A stretch of DNA of 64,000 nucleotides from an uncultured Collinsella sp. Lineage in GTDB: Bacteria > Actinomycetota > Coriobacteriia > Coriobacteriales > Coriobacteriaceae. Under the pieces are notes generated by a model. That model was given only the letters and a program-made list of their open reading frames with translations. It had not been told where the DNA came from and did no database searches. The DNA lies in NCBI GenBank assembly GCA_902464565.1, contig CABQJV010000006.1:43785-107784 (forward strand). Reading direction: 5' to 3'. Shown here piece after piece: positions 43,314 through 51,700 of the stretch; position 1 is the stretch's first letter, and the number at the start of each line of letters is the position of its first letter. Both the position numbers and the translations under genes were made by a program.

Positions 43314-43371
43314 GGGCATATCCTTTCACATGCGCCTTGTGTGTGATAATACCCACTTGTGGATTAAACGA

Positions 43372-43401
43372 AGTATAAAGATTTGCAATGTGTCTATTCA
43401 A
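43372..43401 (-). promoter_or_regulatory. Promoter of the radical SAM gene
   Basis: On the minus strand TTGAAT and TATACT are 18 bp apart, about 60 nt upstream of the gene start. Both boxes are close to the sigma-70-type consensus. Confidence 0.55.
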
Positions 43402-43445
43402 CGAATCAATTTGATTTGGGGTGAAGCGGTATAGCGGACGCTCTC

Positions 43446-43463
43446 TAAGTTGCGGTGAAATAG
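43446..43463. repeat. Single arm of the AAGTTGCGGTGAAATAG element, copy 3
   Basis: TAAGTTGCGGTGAAATAG occurs once here with no inverted partner nearby. It lies at the junction between the normal-GC part and the high-GC cobalamin island. Confidence 0.6.
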
Positions 43464-43500
43464 TGTCAGATGGGGATGCGGACGATGTCTTGGACCGCGC

Positions 43501-44811
43501 CTAGGCGTATCCATTGGAATCCTCCGATGCGCCTTCGCACGCTCGCATGACCTCGATACCATGCGAGCGTGCGAACTCGACGAGCTCTGCGTTGCGGGCG
43601 TTTATGGTGCCGAAGGCGGCGGGGCACACGATAAGGCGTGCGCAGTGGACGAGGAGCTCTTTGGCGCGGGCTATGGTTTTATCCCCGATTGGCTCGAAGG
43701 CGCGCTCGGCCACGCATTCCGTCGCTAGGTCGCGCGCGAGCTCGCAGTCGATGTCCCCTTCGTGCAGAACGCCCGCGTAGAACGCCTTGCCCTGCCGGAT
43801 GAGCTGGCGAAACACAGCCGACCCCGTACCTGCGCCAGCGATGACGAACGTGTGCGCATCGCCGTGTGGGCGCCCAATTTCCACGCTGCCGAAGCGCTCG
43901 TTGAAGGTGCCATGTTGAAGGCCGTAGAGCTCGCCAATCGTCTCGCGCGTGAAAATGTCCTCGGGTGCGCCGGCGCGGAAGACCCGGCCGTCCTTCACGC
44001 AAATCACCTTGTCGGCGCTTTTCTGCGCGAGCTCGAGTTCGTGGATGGACATGATGACAGCCACATTCCGAGATTTCGAAAGGTGGCGAAGTATTCGCAG
44101 CAGGTCGATCTGGTAGCGGATATCGAGATACGACGTGGGCTCGTCGAGCACGAGCACACGCGGATCCTGCGCGATGGCTCGTGCAAGCATGACGCGCTGG
44201 CGTTGCCCGTCGCTTATCTGCATGAAGTCGCGCTCGGCGAGCTCTTCCACATGTGCGGTTTTCATGGCCTCATCGACCCGACTATGGTCGTCGGGCGAGA
44301 GTGTGCCCATTCGCCCGGTGTAGGGATGCCTTCCCGCCTCTACGATATCGCGGCAGGTGAGGAGCTCAGTCCGGGGTCGATCTGTCAGCATAACGGCAAG
44401 GTTCCTTGCGAACTCCGCCGTCTTCCATCGGGAAATCTCCCGCCCGTCGAGCTCGACCGCGCCGGCAAGCGGTGCCAGATGGCGTGTGATGGTTTTCAAG
44501 ATGGTCGACTTGCCCGAGCCGTTCGGCCCGATGAGCGCCACGACGTCGCCCGCGCGAACCTCCAGCTCGACGCCTTCGACTACGACCTTCTTGTCGTAGC
44601 CCGCCGACAGGTCGCTTATGCGGAAAAGCGGCGCTCCGTCAGCCTGCGTTTTTACCGGGGTTTCGAGGTTCGACTCTGCTCGAAGGAGGCGTTCCGCGCG
44701 CAGTTCCGCACGAGCAGAAAGTGTCTTCTGGCGCTTTCGTGCGAGCTTAGGACTGTCTAAGCATGGAATGTCCCCTCCGAGCGTTTTGGGCCGCGGCACG
44801 AATTCCCCCAT
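43501..44811 (-). CDS. ABC transporter ATPase (FecE/BtuD type) with C-terminal extension
   Basis: A 436-residue ATPase driving import through the upstream-encoded permease. Walker A is GPNGSGKST, signature ISDGQRQRVMLARA (in place of LSGGQ), Walker B VLVLDEPTSYLD. The ATPase core starts near residue 65. Residues 17-45 are coded by a palindromic repeat (44702-44757), so the true start may be further in. The last about 130 residues form an extra Rossmann-like region with VIAGAGTGSAVFRQL. The first ATG directly abuts the permease stop. Confidence 0.9.
   Translation of the reverse strand: MGEFVPRPKTLGGDIPCLDSPKLARKRQKTLSARAELRAERLLRAESNLETPVKTQADGAPLFRISDLSAGYDKKVVVEGVELEVRAGDVVALIGPNGSGKSTILKTITRHLAPLAGAVELDGREISRWKTAEFARNLAVMLTDRPRTELLTCRDIVEAGRHPYTGRMGTLSPDDHSRVDEAMKTAHVEELAERDFMQISDGQRQRVMLARAIAQDPRVLVLDEPTSYLDIRYQIDLLRILRHLSKSRNVAVIMSIHELELAQKSADKVICVKDGRVFRAGAPEDIFTRETIGELYGLQHGTFNERFGSVEIGRPHGDAHTFVIAGAGTGSAVFRQLIRQGKAFYAGVLHEGDIDCELARDLATECVAERAFEPIGDKTIARAKELLVHCARLIVCPAAFGTINARNAELVEFARSHGIEVMRACEGASEDSNGYA
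44702..44757. repeat. Palindromic repeat inside the ATPase gene, sister of 33172-33226
   Basis: AGTTCCGCACGAGC at the left and TTCGTGCGAGC...AGGACTGT at the right match the core of the 152-bp palindrome upstream of ptsH. It is read in frame as part of the ATPase N-terminus. Confidence 0.65.
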
Positions 44812-45852
44812 CTACTTCACCCGCTTCTTCAACATGAGCGCGATAACCACCGGCGCGCCGAAGATGGCGGTGACGGCGCTGATGGAAAGCTCGACGGGAG
44901 AGAACAGCGTGCGCGCGATCAAATCGCAGCCCGCGCAGAAGATGGCGCCTCCTAAGAAGCACGCAGGAATCACGCGGATGGGCTTCGACGACTTCAGCGC
45001 CGACTTCACGAGATGCGGAACCGCGATGCCTACGAACGACACCGGACCAGCGAACGCGGTCACGCAGGCGGAGAGCATGCTCGCTAGAAGGACGAGCACC
45101 ACGCGGAAGCGTGCGACGTTCACGCCGACGCTTTTCGCGTAGGCTTCTCCCAGCTGGAAGGCGGAAAGGGGCTTCGATATCGTGAATACGCATGCGCTCA
45201 CGGTGATCACCACGACCGCGATGACCGCGATGTCGTCCCAGCTCGAACCCGAGAAGCTACCCAAAGACCAGTTGTGCAGGTTCACGATGGACTGGTCGTC
45301 GGCGAAGGCGATAAGGAAGTTCGTCGCCGCCGAGCAGATGTATCCCACCATGACGCCCGCCACGATGAGCATGGCCATGGAATTTATGCGCCGTGCGATG
45401 AGGAGCACGAAGCCGATGGTGATAAGCGAGCCCAGAAACGCTGCGGCCACCATGGCCGGCGAGGACATGGCCTGGTTCGCGCCCAGAAGTACGATCATCG
45501 TAAGCGCGACGACGAACTTTGCGCCCGAGGAGACGCGCAAGATGAACGGGTCGGCGATGGGATTGTTGAAAAACGTCTGCAGCAGGAACCCGGAGAGGGA
45601 AAGCGCCCCGCCGAGAAGCACGGCTGAAAGCACACGCGGCAGGCGAATCTCCCAGATGACTTGGCTTTCCATGGAATTGGCCGCGCCGCCCGAAAGGATG
45701 CCGGGGATGTGGTCTGCGGGCACGAGCACGCTCCCGATGCACAGGTTGGCCCCGACGAGCACGATGAGGACAACAGCGAGCAGCGCCGTCACGACGCGAC
45801 ACCGCGCGGCGCGCCCCGATTCGTCGTATGTCATGGAAAGTCGGCTTTTCAT
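44812..45852 (-). CDS. FecCD family ABC transporter permease
   Basis: A 346-residue polytopic permease of the iron-siderophore/cobalamin (FecCD/BtuC) family. About nine or ten hydrophobic helices are visible; the N-terminal WEIRLPRVLSAVLLGGALSLSG segment and the GPVSFVGIAVPHLVK cytoplasmic loop are signature blocks of the family. It sits between the substrate-binding protein and the ATPase genes, so the three form one importer. Ligand is probably a corrinoid, tetrapyrrole or metal complex. Confidence 0.93.
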   Translation of the reverse strand: MKSRLSMTYDESGRAARCRVVTALLAVVLIVLVGANLCIGSVLVPADHIPGILSGGAANSMESQVIWEIRLPRVLSAVLLGGALSLSGFLLQTFFNNPIADPFILRVSSGAKFVVALTMIVLLGANQAMSSPAMVAAAFLGSLITIGFVLLIARRINSMAMLIVAGVMVGYICSAATNFLIAFADDQSIVNLHNWSLGSFSGSSWDDIAVIAVVVITVSACVFTISKPLSAFQLGEAYAKSVGVNVARFRVVLVLLASMLSACVTAFAGPVSFVGIAVPHLVKSALKSSKPIRVIPACFLGGAIFCAGCDLIARTLFSPVELSISAVTAIFGAPVVIALMLKKRVK

Positions 45853-45856
45853 GGTG

Positions 45857-47428
45857 CTAGCCGAGCTTCCTCAGATAATGGAAGTCGCTCGCCTCATCGC
45901 CGGTGAACGCCCCGTGCAGCTCGTCGATAATGTCGGCGGTAGAAGTCATCTGCTGGTACATGTCGGCGCTTGTGACCCAGACGTTGCCGTTCTTTACGGC
46001 TTTGAACTGCGACAATAGCGCGTTTTTGCCTACGAAGTCTTTCAAGGTGGCAACCGATTCGTCGATGGTGCCGTTGTAGACGATGATGTCGGCATCCTTC
46101 GCCGTCGCGTAGAAGCGCTCCATTTCGAGCGTTACTGACGAACCTGACGTCGACGCCGTCTGCGCGTCATCGAGCGCGTAGCTGCCGCCTGCAAGCTCGA
46201 TCATCTGCGCCACGTAGTCGCCCGCCCGCCGCGTGACGGCGGCCCCGTTCGAGTTAATGTAGAAATACGCCACGGTTTTACCTGACGACGCGAGCCTCGA
46301 CGTTTGCTCGACGCGGGCCTTCTGCTCGTTGAACAGGTGCGCGGCCTCGTCTTCCTTGTCGAACAGGACGCCGAAAAGCTTAATCCACTCGACGCGCCCG
46401 AGTGCTTCGGGCTCGCTCGACGACTGTTCGGTGAGCACGACGAGCCCGAGCTTCTGCAGCTTTTCCTTCACATCGGGCGTGTGGTTGATCATGGTGTTCT
46501 CGATGGCGAGCGTGCAGCCCGAGGCCGATATTCTCTCGTAGTCGGGCGCGCTGTACTTGCCGCCGTAGGCGATCGCCCCACTTTCGAGCGCGCTTTTGAA
46601 GCCCGCGACCGAGCAATCGTTAGCCTTCGTGCCCGACATGAGGATATTGTCGTTCGCATCGAGCGCGTCGACCAGGCACATCGTCGCCGACGACACGAGG
46701 TACACCTTGTCGGCGGGGCGCCTTATGACCGCGATGTCGGAGCTCAACCCATCAGGTACCTTCGCATCTTGTGGCACCACGAGGAAGCGCTCCCCGTTCG
46801 AAATGCAGATAAGCCGCAGGCCGCCTTCGAACTCGTCGACAGTGAAGTGCTCGGCGTATTCAAGTTGAAGCGTCCCCGTCGGCTTCCAGCCGCAGCCCAA
46901 ATCGGCGTTGTGGAAGTCTGCCGCGGCGCTTGAAGCCGTTCCCGCAGAGGAGCCGCCGCTTGCATCGTCGCCCGTTTTCTTCTTCATGGTGGATGAATCG
47001 AAGTGGAGCGTGTAGTCGATGGTGTGCGGCGTCGACATGGCGACGGTCTCGGCCGACACGGCGATGTCCTCGTCGAGCGTGACGGGTATCTCGAACGTGG
47101 AGTTGCCGCCGTCGTTTACGGGCGCGTAGTCCACGCCGTTGACGGTCATTTTGTCGTAGTTCGAACTCGACCAGGTGATGGTCGCGGTGTAGGTGTCGCC
47201 ATCCTTCACAATTGTGGTGGGTGAGGCGATGCTTGCGCGCCCTGACCCGCCGGAGAGCGAGACGCTCACAGTGTATTCCTGAGAGCCTGCCGTGCCACCG
47301 GTCGCGTTCGGGCTCGCACTGCACCCCGCGAAGGGAAGCGCGAACAGGGCGACGAGAACGCAGGCGATCGCGCGCACCGCGATGCTGCGACGCTTCCTGC
47401 TTTCCCCCTTGGGAAGAATCGACCGCAT
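45857..47428 (-). CDS. ABC importer substrate-binding lipoprotein with extra N-terminal beta domain
   Basis: A 523-residue lipoprotein. The signal peptide ends at LPFAGC with Cys36. Residues about 50-150 form a separate beta-rich domain (SASPTTIVKDGDTY-like pattern ending MSTPHTIDYTLHFD) that reminds me of NEAT-like domains of haem or iron uptake proteins; this is recall, not a search. The rest is a BtuF/FepB-type fold, with SLESGAIAYGGKY and ADIIVYNGTIDESV. It would hand ligand to the FecCD permease. Confidence 0.85.
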   Translation of the reverse strand: MRSILPKGESRKRRSIAVRAIACVLVALFALPFAGCSASPNATGGTAGSQEYTVSVSLSGGSGRASIASPTTIVKDGDTYTATITWSSSNYDKMTVNGVDYAPVNDGGNSTFEIPVTLDEDIAVSAETVAMSTPHTIDYTLHFDSSTMKKKTGDDASGGSSAGTASSAAADFHNADLGCGWKPTGTLQLEYAEHFTVDEFEGGLRLICISNGERFLVVPQDAKVPDGLSSDIAVIRRPADKVYLVSSATMCLVDALDANDNILMSGTKANDCSVAGFKSALESGAIAYGGKYSAPDYERISASGCTLAIENTMINHTPDVKEKLQKLGLVVLTEQSSSEPEALGRVEWIKLFGVLFDKEDEAAHLFNEQKARVEQTSRLASSGKTVAYFYINSNGAAVTRRAGDYVAQMIELAGGSYALDDAQTASTSGSSVTLEMERFYATAKDADIIVYNGTIDESVATLKDFVGKNALLSQFKAVKNGNVWVTSADMYQQMTSTADIIDELHGAFTGDEASDFHYLRKLG

Positions 47429-47432
47429 GGCG

Positions 47433-47966
47433 TTACTTCAGTGCGTCGGCGCGCAGATCGACGCCGGCGGATTCGAACACGAGCGTGCGGTCGTACCACT
47501 GCTCTTTTCTAATACTCCACGCGGCGCAGGCGGTGTCCTCGTCGAGCGCTTCAACGGGCACGTCGTAGGTGTACTTGCCTTCCGCGTTTTCCACATAGGG
47601 GATGAAGTCGGCCTCGCTCGCGGCGGCAGCCTCGTCGCCCGTGCCCATGAAGAGCTTGCCGTAGCCCGTGCCGGAAAGCGTCATCACGCAGTGCATGGAG
47701 CCGTTTTCCACGATGAGCTGGGCGTCCACAATCCTGAACATGTTCGAGCTGGAATCTACGGTGATCGGATAGGTGCCGTCGGCCACCTTGTCGGCGGTGA
47801 TGGGGGCAGCGCTTGCGCCCTCGGGCGCATCGGCCGCCTGTTCGGTCTTTTCCTGGGAATCGGCATCGCTTGCCTTTGCGCTGTCGATTGAATTTCCGCC
47901 GCAGCCGGCGAGCGAGAACGCGAAAAGCGCCGCTGACAGGGCGAAGGCGAGGGTTTTCTTCAACAT
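47433..47966 (-). CDS. Small lipoprotein of unknown function in the cobalamin-regulated operon
   Basis: A 177-residue lipoprotein with lipobox LAGC (Cys22). After an acidic Ala/Ser linker comes a domain (about 55-175) with the pattern DGTYPITVDSSSNMFRIVDA, LSGTGYGKLFMGT and PVEALDEDTACAAWS, ending in WYDRTLVFES. I recall such domains next to haem/iron transporters, but no function is established. It lies 4 nt before the substrate-binding protein gene. AAAGGAAC precedes the start at 47966; a longer frame to 48041 is less likely. Confidence 0.8.
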   Translation of the reverse strand: MLKKTLAFALSAALFAFSLAGCGGNSIDSAKASDADSQEKTEQAADAPEGASAAPITADKVADGTYPITVDSSSNMFRIVDAQLIVENGSMHCVMTLSGTGYGKLFMGTGDEAAAASEADFIPYVENAEGKYTYDVPVEALDEDTACAAWSIRKEQWYDRTLVFESAGVDLRADALK

Positions 47967-48030
47967 GGAGGGGGTTCCTTTCAATCGCTTCGACCGCCCG
48001 CGCCGTGCGGTGGGCGGGCGGGATGCGAAT

Positions 48031-48102
48031 GCAACGGGCATGCGCCGTCAGTCGGGGAAGGCGCATGCCCGTTGCACGGGGACGCGACCGGCGCCCCCGT
48101 GC
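48031..48102 (-). other. Tandem hairpins between the cbiK and lipoprotein genes
   Basis: A 16-bp perfect stem (48031-48046 with 48060-48075) and a second GCACGGGG/CCCCGTGC stem (48074-48081 with 48095-48102) share two bases. No T tract is seen. They may set the relative expression of cbiK and the downstream transporter. Confidence 0.5.
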
Positions 48103-48111
48103 GCGGCGAGT

Positions 48112-49038
48112 TTACAGCTTGGCGATGGCGTCGTCCACGTGCGAGACGTAGATGTCGTCGACCGCGACGTTCTGTCCCAGACCCTGGAGCAGGCATGTCA
48201 CTTCGAAGCCGGCGGCCACGAACTTCGCAGCCCAGCTGTCGGGGTCGGTCTCGTCTGCCATGTCGTTATTCGCGTGGTCGCCCGCGACCACCATGAACGG
48301 CGCGAGCACGGCCTTCTTGTAGCCTGCGGCGCTCGCGGCGGCGATAACATCCTCGCAGGTCGGTTCAGCCTCGACGGTGCCGACGAAGAACTGCGTCAAG
48401 CCCTCGTTCTTAAACACTTCCTGCATCTTGGCATAGTCGGCGTTGGAATCGGCTTCGGTGCCGTGGCCCATGAGGCACAGCGCCGTCTTGCCGTCGTCGA
48501 AGGACGCCATGTTCTCCTTAATGGCTGCGGCCACCTTCTTGTAGTCGTCGTCGGAGGTGAGCAGCGGGTCGCCGAGCGAGATTTTGTCGAACTTGTCGGC
48601 GTACTTGTCGAGCTCGTCTTTCACGTCGGTGTATTCCAGGCCACCCATGAGATGCGTCGGCTGCACGACGATTTCCTTCACGCCGTCTTCCACGCAGCGG
48701 TCTAGCGCCTCGGTCATGTTGTCGATCGTGATGCCGTCGCGCTTCTTCAGCTTGTCGATGATGATCTGCGCGGTGAAGGCGCGGCGGATGTCGTAGTCCT
48801 GCCAGTACTTCTCGCGGATAGCGTCTTCGATGGCGCCGATGGTGATGTGGCGCGAGTCGTTGTAGCTCGTGCCGAAGCTCGTGACGAGGATGACCGGCTT
48901 CACGGCCTTCTCCTTTTCGCTCGATTTCTCGGAACTCGCAGAGGTGCTGGAGCAGCCCGCGAGCGCGAATCCGGCGAGCGCGACGGCTCCGGTTGCTGCG
49001 GCGCCCATGAAGCCGCGGCGTGACATCTGGTCGGACAT
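48112..49038 (-). CDS. cbiK: Sirohydrochlorin cobaltochelatase CbiK, exported as a Tat lipoprotein
   Basis: A 308-residue CbiK-type chelatase that inserts cobalt into sirohydrochlorin. The N-terminus is unusual: MSRRGFMG twin-arginine motif, hydrophobic stretch and LAGC lipobox at Cys29, so the enzyme is probably anchored outside the membrane. The mature domain begins VILVTSFGTS and carries the metal-site candidates His in QPTHLMGG, Glu in GTVEAEP and His in AGDHANND. AAAGGAAA precedes ATG 49038. Preceded by a cobalamin riboswitch; first gene of the operon. Confidence 0.9.
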   Translation of the reverse strand: MSDQMSRRGFMGAAATGAVALAGFALAGCSSTSASSEKSSEKEKAVKPVILVTSFGTSYNDSRHITIGAIEDAIREKYWQDYDIRRAFTAQIIIDKLKKRDGITIDNMTEALDRCVEDGVKEIVVQPTHLMGGLEYTDVKDELDKYADKFDKISLGDPLLTSDDDYKKVAAAIKENMASFDDGKTALCLMGHGTEADSNADYAKMQEVFKNEGLTQFFVGTVEAEPTCEDVIAAASAAGYKKAVLAPFMVVAGDHANNDMADETDPDSWAAKFVAAGFEVTCLLQGLGQNVAVDDIYVSHVDDAIAKL

Positions 49039-49160
49039 GGTTTTTCCTTTCCTCGGTTTGCCGGTCCCCCGGCGACAGTTGCTTGTCGGCACAAGCGAAA
49101 GAAAAGCGCACCCCTCGGGGTTCACAAGGAGCTAACGCCACGGCGATGCCGTGAGGAAAA

Positions 49161-49262
49161 GGCGAAGCAGTCTGGCTTGGGGCGCGAGGCGGTTCGCCCG
49201 CGCGTCCTATACAGTAATGTCCCTTGCCCAGGATTCCCACCTGGTTCCCTCCGCAAGCCAGC
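49161..49262 (-). promoter_or_regulatory. Cobalamin riboswitch
   Basis: Read on the minus strand: CTGGCTT, then GGAGGGAACCAGGTGGGAAT, CCTGGGCAAGGGACATTACTGTA, and at the 3' side AAGCCAGACTGCTTCGCC, a variant of the B12 box. CTGGCTT and AAGCCAG can close the domain. It lies about 120 nt upstream of cbiK. The 458-base gap also holds a CACGGC/GCCGTG hairpin (49139-49153) as possible expression platform; I see no second riboswitch for the plus-strand operon. Confidence 0.88.
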
Positions 49263-49496
49263 GCGGGCTGTGCGGGCGCCGCGCCGGTCATTTCCTTTTA
49301 TCCGATTGTCATATGCTCGTTGCCGAATCTTTTACTATGATAGTGGGCACTTGTGAACGTGTCAAAGCCAGGGCGGGCGGCATTGCGCCTCCTGCCTGCG
49401 TATTTGCGCCGATTGCCGCCGCAGGCGCCGTGTTTTGCCCGCTGCGCGAATGGCGGCGTAAACGGTTGCGATGAGAAACGGGAAGGGAAGGCTCGG

Positions 49497-50288
49497 ATGA
49501 TTCATATCGTTGGCGCAGGCTCGGGCGCCGCCGACCTTATCACGCTGCGCGGGGCGCGCCTTCTGCGCGCGGCCGACGTGGTCGTTTGGGCGGGGAGCCT
49601 TGTGAACCCCGAGCTGCTCGCCGAGTGCAAGGAATCCTGCGTCGTCTACGACAGCGCGCACATGACCTTGGAGGAAGTGCTCGACGTGATGTGCGCGGCG
49701 GATGCGCGGGGCGAGGAAGTGGTGCGCCTGCACACGGGTGACCCGTGCCTATACGGCGCCATCCAGGAGCAGATGGACGCACTCGACGCGCGCGGCGTGG
49801 ATTACGAGGTGGTGCCCGGCGTGTCGAGCTTTTGCGGTGCCGCGGCGGCGCTTCGCCAGGAATACACGCTGCCGGGAATCAGCCAGTCGGTCGTGATCAC
49901 GCGGCTTTCCGGGCGCACCCCCATGCCCGCGGGCGAGGGCATGCGCACCATGGCGGAAAGCGGCTCGACTATGGTCATCTTCCTGAGCTCGGGTATGCTC
50001 GCCGAGCTTTCCGCCGAGCTTTTGGCCGCGGGCCGCAGCTCCGACGAGCCGGCGGCGCTCGTGTACAAGGCGACCTGGCCTGAGGAGCGCGTGGTGCGAT
50101 GCACAGTGGGCACGCTCGCCGACGCGGGCGCGCGAGAGGGCATCGACCGCACGGCGCTCGTGGTGGTGGGCCGCGTGCTCGGAGCTCGCGGCGGGCTTTC
50201 GCACAACGGCGCGCAAGCGGAGTCGTACGAGCGCAGCAAGCTTTACGACCCTTCGTTTGCCACGGGGTATCGGAAGGCGAGCAGTTAG
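49497..50288 (+). CDS. cobM: Precorrin-4 C11-methyltransferase (CbiF/CobM)
   Basis: A 263-residue SAM-dependent tetrapyrrole methylase that methylates C-11 of cobalt-precorrin-4. The N-terminal HIVGAGSGAADLITLRGA and the RLHTGDPCLYGA segment are diagnostic, and GVSSFCGAAAAL is the second SAM-binding loop. GGGAAGGGAAGG precedes ATG 49497. It opens the plus-strand corrin operon. Confidence 0.94.
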   Translation: MIHIVGAGSGAADLITLRGARLLRAADVVVWAGSLVNPELLAECKESCVVYDSAHMTLEEVLDVMCAADARGEEVVRLHTGDPCLYGAIQEQMDALDARGVDYEVVPGVSSFCGAAAALRQEYTLPGISQSVVITRLSGRTPMPAGEGMRTMAESGSTMVIFLSSGMLAELSAELLAAGRSSDEPAALVYKATWPEERVVRCTVGTLADAGAREGIDRTALVVVGRVLGARGGLSHNGAQAESYERSKLYDPSFATGYRKASS

Positions 50289-50289
50289 C

Positions 50290-51474
50290 GTGGCCTTCGA
50301 GCATTACATATATACCGGGACGACCCGCCTGCGCTGCGGCTACACCACGGGGAGCTGCGCCGCGCTCGCGGCGAAGGCAGCCTGCGAGATGCTCTTGTCA
50401 CGAAAGCCCGTCGGCCTCGTGTCGATCGTCACCCCCGGCGGGCTGCCCGTCGAGGTGAACGTGGTCGACGCATGCATCGGCGAGGGGTGCGCCCAGTGCG
50501 CCGTGCGAAAGGACGCAGGCGACGATGCCGATGTGACCGACGGCGTGCTCGTGTACGCGCGCGTGGAACATGCGGGGTCGGGCACGGGTGCTGCGGGCGG
50601 CAAGGACGTGCCCGCGCGCGAATCGGAAGTTTCCGTCGATGGCGGTGTGGGCGTGGGGCGCGTGACGTTGCCCGGGCTCGAGCAGCCGGTTGGGGCGGCC
50701 GCCATCAACGCGACGCCGCGCGCGATGATCACTTCGGCGGTGCGCGAGGTGTGCGCCGCGCACGGCTTTTCTGGAAATATTGCTGTGACGATTTCGGTAC
50801 CCGAGGGTGTTGCCCTTGCCGAAAAGACCTTTAACCCGCACCTGGGGATTAAGGACGGCATCTCCATCCTGGGCACGACGGGCATCGTCGAGCCGCGCAG
50901 CCTCGCTGCCTTGCGCGACAGCATCGAGCTCGAGATCCGGCAGCATGCGGCTATGGGGCGGCGCGGAGTCGTGCTCACGCCCGGCAACTACGGCGCGCAG
51001 TTCATCTCGGGGCATTTCCACCTAAACGGTGCGCCGGTGGTCTTCATCTCCAACTTTGTGGGCGATGCGATTGATTGCTGCGTTCGCGAGGGATTTACCA
51101 ATGTCCTTCTTGTGGGACACATCGGCAAGTTGGTGAAGGTCGCGGGCGGCATCATGGACACCCATTCGCGTACCGCCGACTGCCGCGCGGAGATTCTGGC
51201 CGCCCACGCGGCCATGGCCGGCGCGGGCGCGAAGACCGTGTGCGAGATCATGTCGTCGGTCACGACCACGGCGGCGCTCGAGGTAATCGAGGCCGCCGGC
51301 GCGGGGGACGCTGCGCGCGCCACGCTCGCTGCGGCAATCGAGGACAGGTTGCGCCGCCGCGCGGCGGGCGCATGCGACATCGCCGCGGTCGTGTTCGACG
51401 CCGAGCGCCGCGAGCTTTTCCGTACGTCGGGCGCCGATGCAGTTATCGGGGAATTGGGGGCGACGTATGAATAA
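50290..51474 (+). CDS. cbiD: Cobalt-precorrin-5B C1-methyltransferase
   Basis: A 394-residue enzyme for C-1 methylation on the anaerobic route. The signature RCGYTTGSCAALAAKAA lies near residue 15, and GDAIDCCVREGFTNVLLVGHIGKLVKVAGG later. GTG 50290 is 1 nt after the cobM stop and has GGAAGGCGAG upstream. The presence of CbiD, not CobF, shows the oxygen-independent pathway. Some internal low-complexity Gly/Ala sequence (about residues 95-110) is an insertion. Confidence 0.94.
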   Translation: MAFEHYIYTGTTRLRCGYTTGSCAALAAKAACEMLLSRKPVGLVSIVTPGGLPVEVNVVDACIGEGCAQCAVRKDAGDDADVTDGVLVYARVEHAGSGTGAAGGKDVPARESEVSVDGGVGVGRVTLPGLEQPVGAAAINATPRAMITSAVREVCAAHGFSGNIAVTISVPEGVALAEKTFNPHLGIKDGISILGTTGIVEPRSLAALRDSIELEIRQHAAMGRRGVVLTPGNYGAQFISGHFHLNGAPVVFISNFVGDAIDCCVREGFTNVLLVGHIGKLVKVAGGIMDTHSRTADCRAEILAAHAAMAGAGAKTVCEIMSSVTTTAALEVIEAAGAGDAARATLAAAIEDRLRRRAAGACDIAAVVFDAERRELFRTSGADAVIGELGATYE

Positions 51475-51700
51475 AGGCGTTCTGTACGGGGTGCGCCGCG
51501 CAATCGGCTGGCCGGGGACGAAGGTGGTCATGAAGGCGCGCCGCTCGCTTGCGGACACGAAGCGCATCCTTCACGAGGAGAGCGCCTTCGACGGTGCCGA
51601 GCTCGTTGAGGACTGTGGGCTTCCGGGCGAGCGCGTGTACCGCTCGCTCGTCGATGTGCCCGATCGGGGCAGCTACTTCTCGACGATGGTGGTGCGCTAG
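51467..51700 (+). pseudogene. cbiL: cbiL remnant (precorrin-2 C20-methyltransferase), large internal deletion
   Basis: A 77-codon open frame. Its first residues, MNKGVLYGV, match the start of CbiL-type methylases, which normally continue with GxGPGDPE. The rest (VVMKARRSLADTKRIL, CGLPGERVYRSL, SYFSTMVVR) matches the C-terminal part. About 130-140 residues with the SAM-binding core are missing, yet the frame is kept. It overlaps cbiD by 8 nt and abuts cbiG. It cannot be an active methylase. Confidence 0.72.

Noticed and set aside
43400..43520. Phage or integrative element border
   Set aside because: No integrase, tRNA end duplication or direct repeats are visible; only a base-composition change and one repeat arm support a border.
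49263..49496. Second cobalamin riboswitch for the plus-strand corrin operon
   Set aside because: An AAAGCCAGG string is present near 49364, but the upstream landmarks GGGAA, GGTGxGAA and the TACTGTA part are missing on this strand.
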